The translations under genes were made by a program, and so were the position numbers. The notes beneath the pieces were generated by a model, which saw only the letters and a list, made by a program, of their open reading frames with translations, had not been told where the DNA came from and did no database searches. Of a stretch of DNA of 64,000 nucleotides, positions 44,907 through 57,221 are shown piece after piece. This DNA is from Meghimatium bilineatum (taxonomy: Eukaryota > Mollusca > Gastropoda > Stylommatophora > Philomycidae): positions 37,020,127-37,084,126 of the forward strand of contig CM067298.1 of assembly GCA_034231615.1 (NCBI GenBank), read 5' to 3'. How positions within the stretch are numbered: position 1 is the stretch's first letter; every line of letters starts with the position of its first letter.

Positions 44907-45137
44907 AAATTTGATTGCGTCCACCGTTGTGCTATAAAATCATATCGAGTCATGCCTTTTTAAATTCACAATTTTTTAAAATCTAAACACTGATTCTAAC
45001 CCTTCTCCCTCCTAAAAAAAAACTATAAACTAGTATAAACTAATTCTAATCCTTTTAACCCCCATTTACAAAAATCTATAATTTTATGCATCTTATCTAA
45101 CACTGCAAATGTCACGACGGTGGACGAAATCAAATTT
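44907..45137. repeat. Inverted-repeat unit, possible MITE
   Basis: aaatttgattgcgtccacc at 44907-44925 and onward to 44931 pairs with 45113-45137 over 25 bp with two mismatches. The 181-bp interior is C/T- and A-rich without a frame. Confidence 0.65.
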
Positions 45138-45139
45138 GC

Positions 45140-46550
45140 GCCCATACTTCCTGTTGTTGTTCCTTTCAACTAAACCGTAGTATATTATTTGGTTACAATT
45201 TATTGTCTATTATATAATATAATTCTATCCATTTGCCCCCTGGAAACGAAAACGTGGAAAACGATCTTGTTTTCCCTCACAACGGAAGTTTGCATTTTAG
45301 TACCTAACTGTTTTATTGATTATTATGTACTACTTGTGTCCAATAATATTTTGTTTTATTTCATTGTAATTTAATTAATAAATTGTTTGTAACTGTTAAT
45401 TTATTAAAATATAAAACATAATTTTATTTATCTCATTCAATGACAATGTATGTCAAGGTAGTGAAAGCATTAGCGAGGTTCCACTTTCAGAAATACTGAA
45501 AACGAAAGTGTTGTTTATGATGATGTGATCGGGAAAGTACGTTCAATTTCTTGGAACTAACATTTTTCTCATTGTTATCGTTGCCACAGCTCAGGTTTTT
45601 TCAGTCGATAATACGTGAAACTTCTGTATTTTTTTTCCCTCGTTATATCTGGGGTTTTAGTCCATTGTCTGGGGTGATGGAATTATTTTGTTCGGAACAT
45701 AACTTTCAGTACTAGGAATTTCGCAATAATCCAGTAACCCCCTCCCCCCACTTACAGATTTTCGAGGGGTACAAAGATTTTCATATTGTTCGTGTGTGCA
45801 AATTCCCAGAGTTAGCAAGTACAGTACGCCTATTGGTTAGGACCGACATCATTGCACTCCGTTCAGACCAATTGGTATCCCCACACTTAACGATTTTTGT
45901 TGGGGGGGGGGGATGCATACGGTTTCACATTGTTCTTGATTGATTCCTAGAGTGAACAATTAATACTATAATAATAATAATAATAAAACCCGTGAGGGTC
46001 GTAGGGGGGTCACGTTGAGACAATTGCAGGTCCAAATCCCAGACACCTGGGATTTACGATACGAAGACGTAACAACCCTAATTCGACTGTTGCCCTTACC
46101 CAAAACAACACCTACCAAAAAAAATTAGGTCTGATACCTAGGGATACAGTGAGCAATCTTTTGAAAAGAGGAATAGTTCACCGGCCTCGTCGTCGGAAGA
46201 TACACAATGCATGACCCAGGTAAAATACCAATTCGACTTGTATCATTACGAATATAGACCCCATTCAAATAGAAGGCGTTATAAATAGGCATTAGCCTAC
46301 ATTAAACCGAAAGCTGAAATATTCTATATATTAAAGAAAACTCTGACAAACTACTCAATTGCACAGGAAGTAAGAGCTAACAAATTGTAATTCATTGGGA
46401 TTATAACAAATAAAAGACTCTTGGAAACTATGTAATTGCACAATGAAATGAGCGAATGAACTATTATATGAAAATGAAATCAAGCAAACCCGCTTCATCC
46501 TTGCTGAAGAAATTTCTCAGTCCCTGGCCTTATTTATGTGCATTAGGCCT
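45140..46550. other. Intergenic, nothing coding seen
   Basis: AT-rich, with poly-G near 45902-45911 and (taa)n at about 45967-45988. The stretch 46000-46250 is less AT-rich but has no supported frame. Confidence 0.4.
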
Positions 46551-46559
46551 ATATAGTCT

Positions 46560-48785
46560 GGGGACAAGATAGAAAGATGCTGCGTACACAAGAAAAGAAA
46601 ATTTTAGTTTTATACATTCAGGAGGAGTAGTGGCGTAACGTGGATCAATGGCGCCCGGGGCGGAATCATAATTTTCCGTCCTTGTCACATTAAAAAAATA
46701 TGTCAGTGATTATGAAAGACTGGACGAAAATAAATTTGCCGCCCTCCCGATGATGCCGCCCGGGGCGGTCCGCACCTCTGCCACCCCCTTGCAACGCCAC
46801 TGAGGAGGAGATTACCATAACGAGGGATAGAAATACTGATCAGGAAAGAAATAGAAAAATATATTAGCGGGTACTGGACACATAATGACAGAATGATGAT
46901 GCTAAAGATCAAAGCAAAACCGTTTGATCTAGCCATTATACAAACATATGCTCCAACTACAGATTACACTGAAGAGGAAATAGAACAGTACTACGGATAC
47001 CTACAACAGCTACTCAAATCAGTAAAATCAACAGACATTTTAATAGTCATGGGAGACATAAATGCAAAAAATAGGGAAAGGAAGACATAAGAACATTGTA
47101 GGACAATTCGGACTAGGGACAAGAAATGACAGAGGAGAACGACTTATACAGTTATATGAAGAAAACAACATGATCATATGTAATACATTCTTTGAATATG
47201 AAAATAGAAGATTATATGCATGGAAAAGTCCTGGAGACAGAAAGAGGAACCAAATAGATTACATTATGATCAACAATAGATTTAGAAATAGTGTCAAAAA
47301 CACTAAAACATACCCAGGTGCAGATATCAACTCTGACCATAATCCAGTGCTGTGCAAAATAAATGTCAAACTTAAAAAGATAGTACATAGAAGAGTTCAA
47401 GAACCACAGATATACGCATATCTCTATATTAATACGAATATCTAAATATTCATACCACTACCTAAGAAGCCCAGGGCTGTGGACTGTACAGAATATAGAA
47501 CAATAAGTCTAATGAGCCATCTAACTAAAATACTCCTCAAGATATTAAATAAAAGAATTAAGAACAAGATAGACACGGAGGTCGGTTAAAAACAATTCGG
47601 TTTTAGGAAAACCAAAGGAACCAGTGAAGCTATGCTGAGTATCCTATCCGGCTAGTGATATATAACTATATAGCAGTCCAAAAAAGTATCTATATTTGCT
47701 TCATAGACTACAGCAAGGCCTTTGACATAGTCCAACATGCAAAATTAATCAAATGTTTTCATGAAATAGGTATAGATGGAAAAGACATCAGACTGATTAT
47801 AAATATATATTGGGAACGCATAAATAAGATATGAAAACAGCTACTACCCATACGTAGAAATAAGAAGAGGGGTAAAGACAAGAATGCATTTTATCACCAA
47901 GCCTATTTAATATCTGCACAGAGAATATATTTTAAAATATATAAGAAATGTCAGGACTCAAGATCAATGGGAAAATAATAAACAACCTTAGATATGCAGC
48001 TGACACTGTTATTTTGGCGGAAAGTGAACATGAACTACAAAGACTAATAAATCAAGTCAATAAATCAAGTAATGAATATGGACGATATAAATATTCAAAA
48101 AACAAAAACCATGATAATCAACAAAGACACAGAAGAACAGGAGGTAGACGTAAACATAGGCCCTACATGGAGAGAAACTACAACAAGTAAAACATTATCA
48201 ATATCTTGGACGCATAGTCACAAATGATGGCAGATGTGAAACAGAAGTTAAAAGGATGATAGGAATGGCAAAAAGTACTTTCAATGACATGAGGAAAATA
48301 TTAACATCTAATCAAATTACAAACAAATTAAAAATGAGAATTATAAAATGCTACATCTATTCTATATTAGTGTATGGCTCAGAAACATGGACACTAAATA
48401 AACAATTAGAAGACAAAGTTGATGTCTTGAGATGTGGGTATATAGAAGAATAGGGAGAACATTATGGAAAGAGAAGAAAACAAATAAAGAGATACTAAAA
48501 ACACTTAATATGAAGAAAGAACTATTAAGAGAAATAAAGATCAGGCAAATAAAATACTTTGGACACATTAGAAGACATGACACCTTATGGAAGACCTTAC
48601 TTGAAGGTAAAGTCAGAGGGAAGCGAGCAAGAGGTAGGCAGAGATACAAGTGGGAGAGTAACATCACACGATGGACAGGTTATAGTATAGCAGAGTGCAC
48701 CACCAAGACAAGAGACAGGAGATGTTGGAGATACGTTGCAGCCAACCTTCGTTGCGGAGACGGCACTTAATGATGAATGATGATG
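46560..48785 (+). mobile_element. LINE family C, RTE-like, internally deleted
   Basis: Endonuclease: FDLAIIQTYAPTTDYTEEEI, LIVMGDINAKN, NDRGERLIQLYEENNMII, RNQIDYIMINNR and INSDHNPVLC (catalytic Asp and His seen). The RT starts again only at YRTISLMSHLTKILLKILN, then FIDYSKAFDIVQHAK, so several hundred bp between them are missing. The thumb region gives YLGRIVTNDGRCETEVKRMI and the tail RARGRQRYKWESNITRW. The RT box is AADTVIL, with one Asp lost from ADD. The 3' end has atgatgaatgatgatg, as in RTE elements. Confidence 0.9.
46628..46802. mobile_element. hAT-like MITE nested in LINE C, 8-bp TSD
   Basis: The 175-bp element is flanked by aggaggag at 46620-46627 and 46803-46810. Its ends tagtggcgtaac and, reversed, cagtggcgttgc form the inverted repeats; inner gcccggggcgg blocks face each other. 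An 8-bp TSD fits the hAT superfamily. Confidence 0.9.
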
Positions 48786-48789
48786 AGTC

Positions 48790-49940
48790 TGGGGATCAAT
48801 GGGAGAAGAGACAGAGAAAGATAACAAGAGAAATTTCTGGATTTTGAAGTCACTGTGGCGCACAAAAAAAGTCACCAGCTGAGTTTATTAACAATATATG
48901 AAACAGAGTTCTGAGAAGAACATGATCGCATACGGAATGGCACTTGAATGGCTGATATAGTCAGGGGTTATCTGGGATTTTGGGATTTATCCAGAGCCAC
49001 TAGGTTCTAAAATAGCAGTGGTAACAGTGCTCGTAACCACTTGGCTTATGAGGAGATGTAACATATGACCCTATGCAGTTTTACAAGTTTATAATAATGG
49101 TAGGTATCTGCATATTTAACACAATCAAAATAATGACATTAATTTTACTGATTGACGTTTTGAACGTGGTATAAATAAGTTACTAAAAGATTGACTTCGG
49201 CTTGTGTAGCTGCAGGATTTGAATAGATAGGTAAGCCTAAGCATACTATACTATAGTATTATATACTATAGTATTACTATACAGTAGTATACATTTTTCA
49301 AACATTAACCTTTAGCAAGCCAGATTAAAAAATACAGAACGTCTCCCTGCCACCGGATTCTTTTTTGAAAATTTGCGTTATTGATGGTGACTGTTTTGTA
49401 AATGTGATAATTTTTTGGTTGTTAGAGATATTTAAATAATATTTGCACATATAAATAAAGAATTGAATTGTGCATATATTGGTGTAATTTATGTACGTGT
49501 GTGTGTGATACCAGACGTATGAGAAAGTGGTAAAGACGTTTTTCACAAAAAACATATATTTTATAACAAATAAAGAGGGAAAAAATAAGAAAAAAAAATA
49601 ACTTACCTTACATATCGAATTCCTTGGCAACACTGTCAACTAAATCACGCAAATCTGTTGTATTTATGTTCTTTCACTGCGAAATTATCAAAATATAGCA
49701 GATTTGCAGTAAAATCGTTCTTTGAGCTTAGGCCTAGAGTTATTTTTTCTGCCACTTCAAAATATTCGATATCAAACGTACAAGTCCCCAAACCAGCACG
49801 GCATTCTGTATATTCACTGCTGTGAAACTAAATAACCTAATAATCCATGATTCAAGCCACGATTCAATGTTATTTTATTCGAAATACGATGAAATAAAGG
49901 TCTGTAAAACCGATCCATCATCATGGCATCGTACCGGTGT
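48790..49940. other. Intergenic, nothing coding seen
   Basis: It contains an AT-rich palindromic run (actatagtat types) at 49243-49295. No gene or repeated block was recognised. Confidence 0.4.
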
Positions 49941-49949
49941 ACAGATGTG

Positions 49950-50180
49950 GTCAGATTAATTGCTCTTAAACTTTTACGAATGGCTAGCCATTCTTAAAAA
50001 CGATCATGTCGGAAGTGGTGGATGTACCGGCTTCGATTGCGCATGTCCCCAGCTATGTGCACGGACTGTGGTACGTGTAAATCTCACGATATTATCGTTG
50101 GGAGGGCCGGACCGCCATCAGCGCGCGCAGCCATTTTGTTTTTCGGCGGCTGGATATGATATCGGCTCGGTGAAGGTTAA
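49950..50180. promoter_or_regulatory. CpG-rich patch, possible promoter
   Basis: CG dinucleotides cluster here (cgcgcgcagcc, ttcggcggctgg) while the surroundings are CG-poor. A CAAAATGGCTGC block on the minus strand (50124-50140 region) resembles a YY1 site. On the plus strand, ATG at 50006 opens MSEVVDVPASIAHVPSYVHG followed by LW and a gtacgtgt donor-like site. Which strand is transcribed, if any, is unknown. Confidence 0.4.
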
Positions 50181-50525
50181 GACATAGGTTACATCAAGTA
50201 TGCTTACTTCGACAAGATTTTCAAAATAGTGCTACATCATTAAAATTGCTGTAGCTAGATAGCCCCTGAAAATTGCAATTCGATGATACCTCTACCTCTA
50301 TCAATGTACGGGTAGTCAAACTTGAAAAGAGTTGGACATTTTTTTTCTAATTAATTTAACATCAAAATAATTTACATGAGGAAAATATAAATTAAGGTAA
50401 AATATCCGTTTAAGTCATCACTTTGCTATAAATAGCACAGGCACACTGTTTACATTTTTAACTAGCTGACAACACGGATTACTATGTAACACCAATAAAA
50501 TCTTTTTGTTCTTGTTCTTTTTGTT

Positions 50526-50595
50526 TTTGTTCTTACTGCACATTGGCTATATGCAAGGGCATTTATGTTAATAGCCAATGTGCAGTAAGAACAAA
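50526..50595. repeat. Perfect 25-bp hairpin
   Basis: 50526-50550 is the exact reverse complement of 50571-50595, with a 20-base loop. It sits right at the 5' edge of LINE family D. A T-rich run precedes the left arm. Confidence 0.95.
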
Positions 50596-51111
50596 TGCAG
50601 GTGTGTCCAATAAGTTCCAAATTCAATCAGGAGTTTGCCGGGATGTGTCCTATCCCCTCTACTTTTTATAACATATATCGACCACATCTGTAAACTAACA
50701 AGTACCAACGAAGAAGATAACATAAAAGACAAATTGAATGAACTACTCTTTGCAGACGACCAAGTACTAATAGCGACATCAGAAGAACAATTGCAAGACC
50801 ATATTAACAAACCCCACACAACATGTCAAAAATTCAACATGAAGATCAATATTGAAAAGACCAAAATAATGGCAATAGCAAAAAAAGAAAGAAATATCAC
50901 TATCTCCATCGATGATAAACACATTAAACAGGTTAATGAGTTCACTTACTTCGGAAGCATTATATCGAGAAAAGGAAAAACCAGTAATGAGATACAAAAT
51001 AGATGCAACAAAACATACCAGATCCTAGGACAGATTACACGTATTATCAAGAACAAAATGTAAACATAAACACTTAAGTTGCATTATACAAAACTATTAT
51101 TATTCCATCAC
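50580..51111 (+). mobile_element. LINE family D, 5' part of the split copy (RT core)
   Basis: It encodes GCVLSPLLFITYIDHICKL, then NELLFADDQVLIATSEEQLQ with the catalytic ADD, MKINIEKTKIMAI and KQVNEFTYFGSIISRKGK. It continues to the site where LINE E is inserted and resumes at 53753. Confidence 0.9.
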
Positions 51112-53752
51112 AAATTTACCAAGGACAGCAGCACGCTCACTATAAAAAGGCAGACTGGAAAATGCACCAGCATTTAATCAGTGTTCTAGCTAAGGACATG
51201 AACTTGGACAAAGACATCAATAGAGCAGTGAGTGAATTTAATAGATGTATACTACATGCTGATAGTAAAACCATACCCGGGGGGCACGCAAAAACTACAA
51301 ACCGTGCTGGAATGATGAACTGGAAAAGCTGCAAAATGAGATGGAAACATCTAGACAGTAGGCTGAGAACAGACCTAGACAGGAACATCACAACAAATAT
51401 TAGCAAACAAAGGCTAAATTTCAAAGAGCCAAGTTACAAGCCAGACGGAGCAGCTGGAAAGAAAAAACAGAGTCGCTGAACCTAGAAAGAGATACTAGGA
51501 AATTATGGAAACTTGTAAAACAACTAAATGATGAAGGTACAGGGAGAAATACCAGGATCACACTTTATAAAGATAGAAACATTTTAACAGGTAAACATGC
51601 AGCTGATTACTTTGCAGAGGACAATAACGTCAAAGTCAGCCGAGACAAACAACAGGATCACGAGAGAAACTTACCTTGAAAGTGAAAACCTTCTGGTATC
51701 ACAGCAAGCAGGTTTCAGACAGTGCTACTCTACTGAAGATCAGGCAACCTACCTCTCCCAAGAGATTGAGGATGCCTTCCAAGATAAGAAACTGGTACTA
51801 GCAGCATGGATAGACCTCAGGAAAGCATTTGATAAGGTCTGGAAAGAAGGGCTCCTAAAGAAATTGCGAAATTGCATGGTTAGCTCAAGAATGTACAAAT
51901 GGGTAAAAGCATACCTGCATAATAGAAGAGCCAGGGTACAATTAGATGGTCGCAAGAGCAAGAAAGTTCTACTGCATCATGAAGTCCCCCAGGGAGGAGT
52001 CCTGTCACCCACACTTTTCTTGGTTTACATCAATGACCTAGTTGCTGAACTACCACACAGGATCAAAGTGGCAATGTATGCTGACGACCTGGTGATCTGG
52101 TACACGGATGAACATGCAAAAGTGGCCACTAAACAAATACAAAGAGCTATTGATGCCCTAACCTTATGGGCAAATAGATGGTGCGTCAGCATTAACACAG
52201 ATAAGTGCAGCACTACACTCTTTACCCTCTCACCAAAACAAAAATCTGGTCATATCAAGATAGATGGAGAGCTCTTGAAAGAAGACAAACAACCCACATA
52301 CCTCGGAGTTACTTTTGATGATAAGCTGACATGGAAGCAGCACATAAACAAAGCAACAACAAAAGCCAAGAGGAAGTTAGCTATCCTGAGAATACTAAGT
52401 GGAACCACATGGGGAGCCAGTGGAAATATACTCAGTAAAGTTTACCAGTAAGGCATAAGACCACACCTGGAATATGGTTCAGCTGTGTGGTGTCCTGCAT
52501 CAAACACCACATTACAAGATCTAGATAAAGTGCAAAACCAGGCACTTAGAATAATGTTGGGAGCAATGAAATCAACACCCATAGCAGAGATGCAGAAAAT
52601 GGGAAGAATGCAAATACTTGGCAAACGCAAAGACACAAAAGTACTAATTCAAGCAGAAAAGTTTCAGTGTATGTCAAGTCATCCAATGAAGGAAAGATTC
52701 CAAAATCTAGCAATGGGGCGACTGAAAAGAAGCAGCTTTATCCATCAAGCTAAACGACTCCGTAGATAACTTACAGACCTACCTGAAGTTGACAGCCCCT
52801 TAAGGTCTGTACCAGAACAAACCACGTGGAGTGAAAGGCATGGAATGTCAATATATATTCAGACCCATGTGAAAGGAATACTAAGCGAGGACGAACAAAA
52901 CAGTGTGCAACGAAGGACAGTCACCCTCAGTTTCCTGGATGAGGAATATCCACAAGATATATGGGTCAGAGTATACACAGATGGGTCAGCACAGAATGCT
53001 GTGAGGAATGGAGGTGCAGGTGTATATATAGATTATCCACACAAGCCTAGAGATACAATCAGAACACAGACAGGAAAATTCTGCAATAATTATGATGCAG
53101 AAATCCAGGCAATTCGTGTGGCAGCTAAAAAAAACTGCTGAACTCTAACTCTGGCCTACAGCCTGTGGTATTCCTGACAGATGCAAGGTCAGTGCTTCAA
53201 GCTCTCCAGTCTGGAAAACTAACAGACTTGAAAAAACTACTTAGCGAATTGTCGTACCAGTATAGGGTAACCATGCATGGATACCCTCTCACTGTGGAAT
53301 ACCAGGAAATGAAAAAGCAGACCAAATGGCTAAGGAAGGTGATGCCGAAGACCAACCAGATATACCAATCACCTACCATCAGAGAAAAACAGATGATCAA
53401 GTCAAAAAGAAAGCCACAAACACCAACACAAGATGACTATCACATTATGAACAGATCAGAACAAGTTATAATTCTTCATCTCAGAACAGAACACAACTGA
53501 CTCCGCAGTCACATGTATACAAAGTTCAAGATTGGCAACACGGCCATGTGTACAGGCAGCACAGAGTGCCAAACATATACTTCAAGAGTTTCTGAGCATG
53601 AGATGCTGAGGCAGATATATTGGCCAGAGAAAACAACACTGGAATTAAAGCTCTATGGGACACTGTATGAACTACAAAAGACAGTGAGTTTTATTAAGGA
53701 GACAGAATTACAGATATAGACATGTTTCAAGTGAACGAAAGAAGAAGAAGAA
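51112..53752 (+). mobile_element. LINE family E, Jockey-like, nested in LINE D with 10-bp TSD
   Basis: The 2.64-kb insertion is flanked by attccatcac at 51102-51111 and 53753-53762. The RT frame at 51597-52451 is long: WIDLRKAFDKVWKEGLL, HEVPQGGVLSPTLFLVYIND, MYADDLVIW and TYLGVTFDDKLTWKQHI. A single stop separates it from a second frame with LEYGSAVW and QNQALRIMLGAM. RNase H follows (VRVYTDGSAQNAVRNGGAGV, DAEIQAIRVAAKK, VFLTDARSVLQAL) and breaks up. It has a (gaa)n 3' tail and is 5' truncated, with no endonuclease. Few stops in the RT suggest recent arrival. Confidence 0.95.
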
Positions 53753-53870
53753 ATTCCATCACTATGCTACCAGTGCCAAACCTGGACAATGACAGCACAA
53801 GACAAAAGAAAAATAGTAACAACAGAAATGACATGTCTACAAAGAATACTGAGAGTGTCATTAAGTAAAG
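53753..53870 (+). mobile_element. LINE family D, continuation after LINE E
   Basis: SLCYQCQTWTMTAQDKRKIV and TTEMTCLQRILR continue the reading interrupted at 51111 and parallel the copy near 35.9 kb. Confidence 0.88.
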
Positions 53871-53879
53871 GCCAGAGTT

Positions 53880-54050
53880 GTGCCCTGATGTTGACGTCTG
53901 TTTCGGCAGCATTAGACTCGGAACACCATCAAATCAGAAAACGCTGTAATTGCAATGTGAACTACAGAGGGAGGAGAAGGAAGAAATTCATAAGGAAAAC
54001 CAATAGAATTCGAAAAAAATAACATTAACATTGGATACTGAAACTGCAAT
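53880..54050 (+). other. Unassigned stretch between LINE D and LINE A
   Basis: A frame reads NCNVNYRGRRRKKFIRKTNR; it is basic and without a recognised motif. It may be linker of LINE A. Confidence 0.3.
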
Positions 54051-56975
54051 AGCACTGTTCCATGACAGATTCTAAGATATGGACATCTGAGATCAATACA
54101 ATAGCTCGTGAACTGCCACAAGGATCTCCCCTGTCCCCAGTGATGTTTAATGTGTATACGTTGAGAATTTCTCAATTGCAAACCTCAAGCAATTGTAGAG
54201 TTCTAACCTACACTGATTATATCCTATTTTACAATATGTGCTGGAGCAGAACAGATAATTCTGATAGTATACAGAGTGAACTAATTCAGTTGTCGATATG
54301 GTGCAGAACATACAACTATGTGATAAATGCCTCAAAAGCAAAGGTCATCTGGTACTCCTTAAATAATAATCTGGTCAGTGACACACTGCCAGCTGTTAGT
54401 TGCATGGGCTCATTCAATGAAAGAGAACAGGACCTTAAATATCTTGGGATAACCTTTGATAGAAGTCTCTCATTCAACAAACACATCACAAATATGATTC
54501 AGAAGGCTAAAAGAGGGATTAGTGCTATCAAGGTTATGGCAACATTCGACATGCAGCAATTGGTACTGTTTCTATTTCTACAAGTGATGGTGCTATCTGT
54601 CATAGATTATGGCCTCGGCCTACTAACACTGTCATAGACACAAGTCAATAGATTGGAGAAAGTCCAAATTGAGGCAAAGAGAGCGATACTGGGTTGCACT
54701 AGGGATACACCCATCTCTGCTATGAGATTTCTGTTTGATCTCCCCAGCATTAGAGTGTGACATCAGGTAGCACAAGTTAGGTCATATCATAAAGTGACAG
54801 AATACAACCGCCGCCGATTACACCAAAATCTAGATGAGTCAAAGGGAAAACACATCATGGATGGCAGAGGCTGAAGACACGCTGCGAAGAGTATGTGAAT
54901 TTGAAGAAATTGGAAAGGGCAGTGAATGGATGGAAGTAAACACTGAGAAGAAATTACTGACTAAAGTAATAATACAATTAGTTAAAGTGTGTTGAAAATG
55001 AACGGGTGTAAGGGCCCAGGTTACAGCGCATAAACTCGCCCAGATACACTCGAAACAAAAGACATAATTATATACACAGATGACCCCGTTAACAGAAACA
55101 CAAATAAAAGTGGTTGGGGTTTTGTTGCCTACAGAACAGAATTTTTTTTTATTTTTATTTTTCGTTCGCTCCATTGTAACCATCACGGATATCCGTGCGA
55201 TTTCCGCCGGGAGCGTGATTACGTTGTGCCACCGTTATGCGCCTTGTAGGCCTAGCACATCCGATTTCGGCATGCCTTGACAATTCGGGTGGGCTACCCT
55301 TAGCCTGTGACAGCCTCTATATCTGTCTCCAGGCACGCGTAGTGGAGACTCTTCACCCAGAGGATTTTCTTGCTCTTAGTCTGACTCAAACGAGGTGTTC
55401 CACTGTCTATGAACTTGCCTCGTGTAATTGGACGTGCTGTGCCTGTGCCCATTGAGTACTGAACCGTTTCTCATCCGTGAGCCTGGTTCCTTAAGGGGAA
55501 GAACTCAACAGAGGAGTTGGACCCTGGCTCTTTCGCCCTCTTAGCCGAGGTGTCATTCACCGACATCGTGTACCCCTTGTCCAAGTTCGAGTCTCACACC
55601 ACGCGTTTGAGAGCAAGGCGTTCTCGAGCTGAGCGTCCTTGTCCCAATAGCGCCTGAGCCCATCAGGTACTGAACCCTTTCTCTCTTCAAGTGTATTTCC
55701 GGTGTAGGAAAACTTGACAGTAGAGTTGGGCCAGGGCTAAATCGTTGTCCCTTTCTTGCCTAAGCCCATTGGGTACAGAACCCTTTCTCTTCGCGAGCAT
55801 ATTTCCGGTTTAGGAAGGCTCGACCTTAGAGTTGGGTTAGGTCTTCTTGCTTTACCAAACACCAGTGGATGGGTCTGGGTCTCTGCCTGTAAGGAACTCA
55901 GGTAACTAGAAGCCCGTCTCGAGCTGACGGAGCTTGTAGCTCCCCCTTTCCTAGGGACTTTTCACTTTCTATTTGCAGTTCGCGCTGCCCTCTAGCGCTG
56001 TTCTGCCCTTTCATTGTTTCATTGTACTCGGTATGAAATCTATGTCTCTCGCCATGTATCTACCTTTACGTGCATTTTACATTGGCCGCCCCTCCAATGT
56101 TCGGACTGGACTGACTAGCTTCACTGTATGTCGACAGTGTCGCTATATGTGGTGATGCTGGTGGTGTCGGAGATATGTCTGTCCGTGTGCAGGCAAATCT
56201 CTTTCCATCTGCTACCTCCACATTTTCGGACACGATCCCCAAATGATTTGGCCAGAATCAGCTCGAGCTGCTGTATTTCTGTTTCCAGGGTGCACCGCAT
56301 TGAGGTACATTTGGGATCTTGGTTATCTGCTAACCCTGGGTCCGCCTAGAGCAATGCGTTCCCTTTGCACCCCACAGAACAGAATGAAGTTGGTTGAGAA
56401 ATCTTCAGCATATTCCACTGTCACATCGAGCATGAGGATGGAGATAGAGGGAGTTACAGTAGCACTTAATTGGTTGATAACTGATACATTAACACACCCA
56501 GTAATACTCACAGACTCTCAAAGCATGCTGCTTAAGATAGAAAAGTACATGCTGAGAAAAGAATGGTGGGACTTATTTAATAACTCATTTGTTCTGAGCA
56601 TTACTTGGATATACTGCCCTGGTCATGCTGGGGTCAGTGGAAACAAATGAGCTGACTTATTGGCAGGAAATGCGGCAATAGAGAAGAGATATGCTGAGAA
56701 GAGATAAAGCAGACTTTATCAAGGCAGTTATAAATTCATTTCAAGATGAAGATGATGTCAAAGAGGCTGAGAACTACACATACAAAGAATATTAGAAATG
56801 AGTCTCTAGAGGGAATGGAAGGAAAAGTAACTTTTTTGAAAATCATGCAATCAACACCTGACCGGCACTCAGAGTCCACATAAACGTGGATGGTTGCTGG
56901 AACAGAGAGCAGATCACTTATGGGAATGTCCCACATTCTGTGAAGCCAGTTTCTAATCAAGAATCAAGATTTTAT
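54050..56975 (+). mobile_element. LINE family A copy 4, RT and RNase H, split by an insertion
   Basis: The RT frame (54062-54637) has ELPQGSPLSPVMFNVYTLRI, YLGITFDRSLSFNKHITNMI and AKRGISAIKVMATF; the catalytic YADD is changed to YTDY. The linker (LESVQIEAKRAILGC-like) leads to the same DEDTL/GKGSEW region as copy 2. RNase H is cut at 55142 and resumes at 56386 ([38 protein letters not shown]). It ends atcaagaatcaag. Inactive. Confidence 0.92.
55143..56373 (-). mobile_element. Unknown 1.23-kb retro-inserted sequence with 12-bp TSD
   Basis: It is flanked by acagaacagaat at 55131-55142 and 56374-56385. It starts with a T-rich run (A-tail on the minus strand), so it was copied from a minus-strand transcript. 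It is GC-richer than its surroundings. It contains three imperfect repeats starting gcccattgagtactgaacc (55447), gcccatcaggtactgaacc (55661) and gcccattgggtacagaacc (55762). On the minus strand a frame near 56300-56130 reads LETEIQQLELILAKSFGDRV and on to TVDIQ. No family recognised. Confidence 0.8.
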
Positions 56976-57221
56976 TCTGAGAACTTGCATCCATGTTATT
57001 TTTAAATATCTATAAAATAATAGTCTATTTCTGTCATGGAATTACGTGCGGCATCCAATAAAAATAATTGGTGTCATAACGTTATTCAAAGCAGACAACA
57101 TTTTTGTATACATATGTTATTGATGCTCTAACAGGTAAACTTCAGTATCGACTTGTGGCTAAAGTTATCTAAAATACCGGTACATTATATTTAAAATATA
57201 CATATAATTTGCTTTAAAGGA

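Noticed and set aside
55237-56349. Several plus-strand open frames in the GC-richer insert
   Set aside because: The insert's T-rich start shows its transcript was minus-strand, and none of these frames has a recognisable motif.
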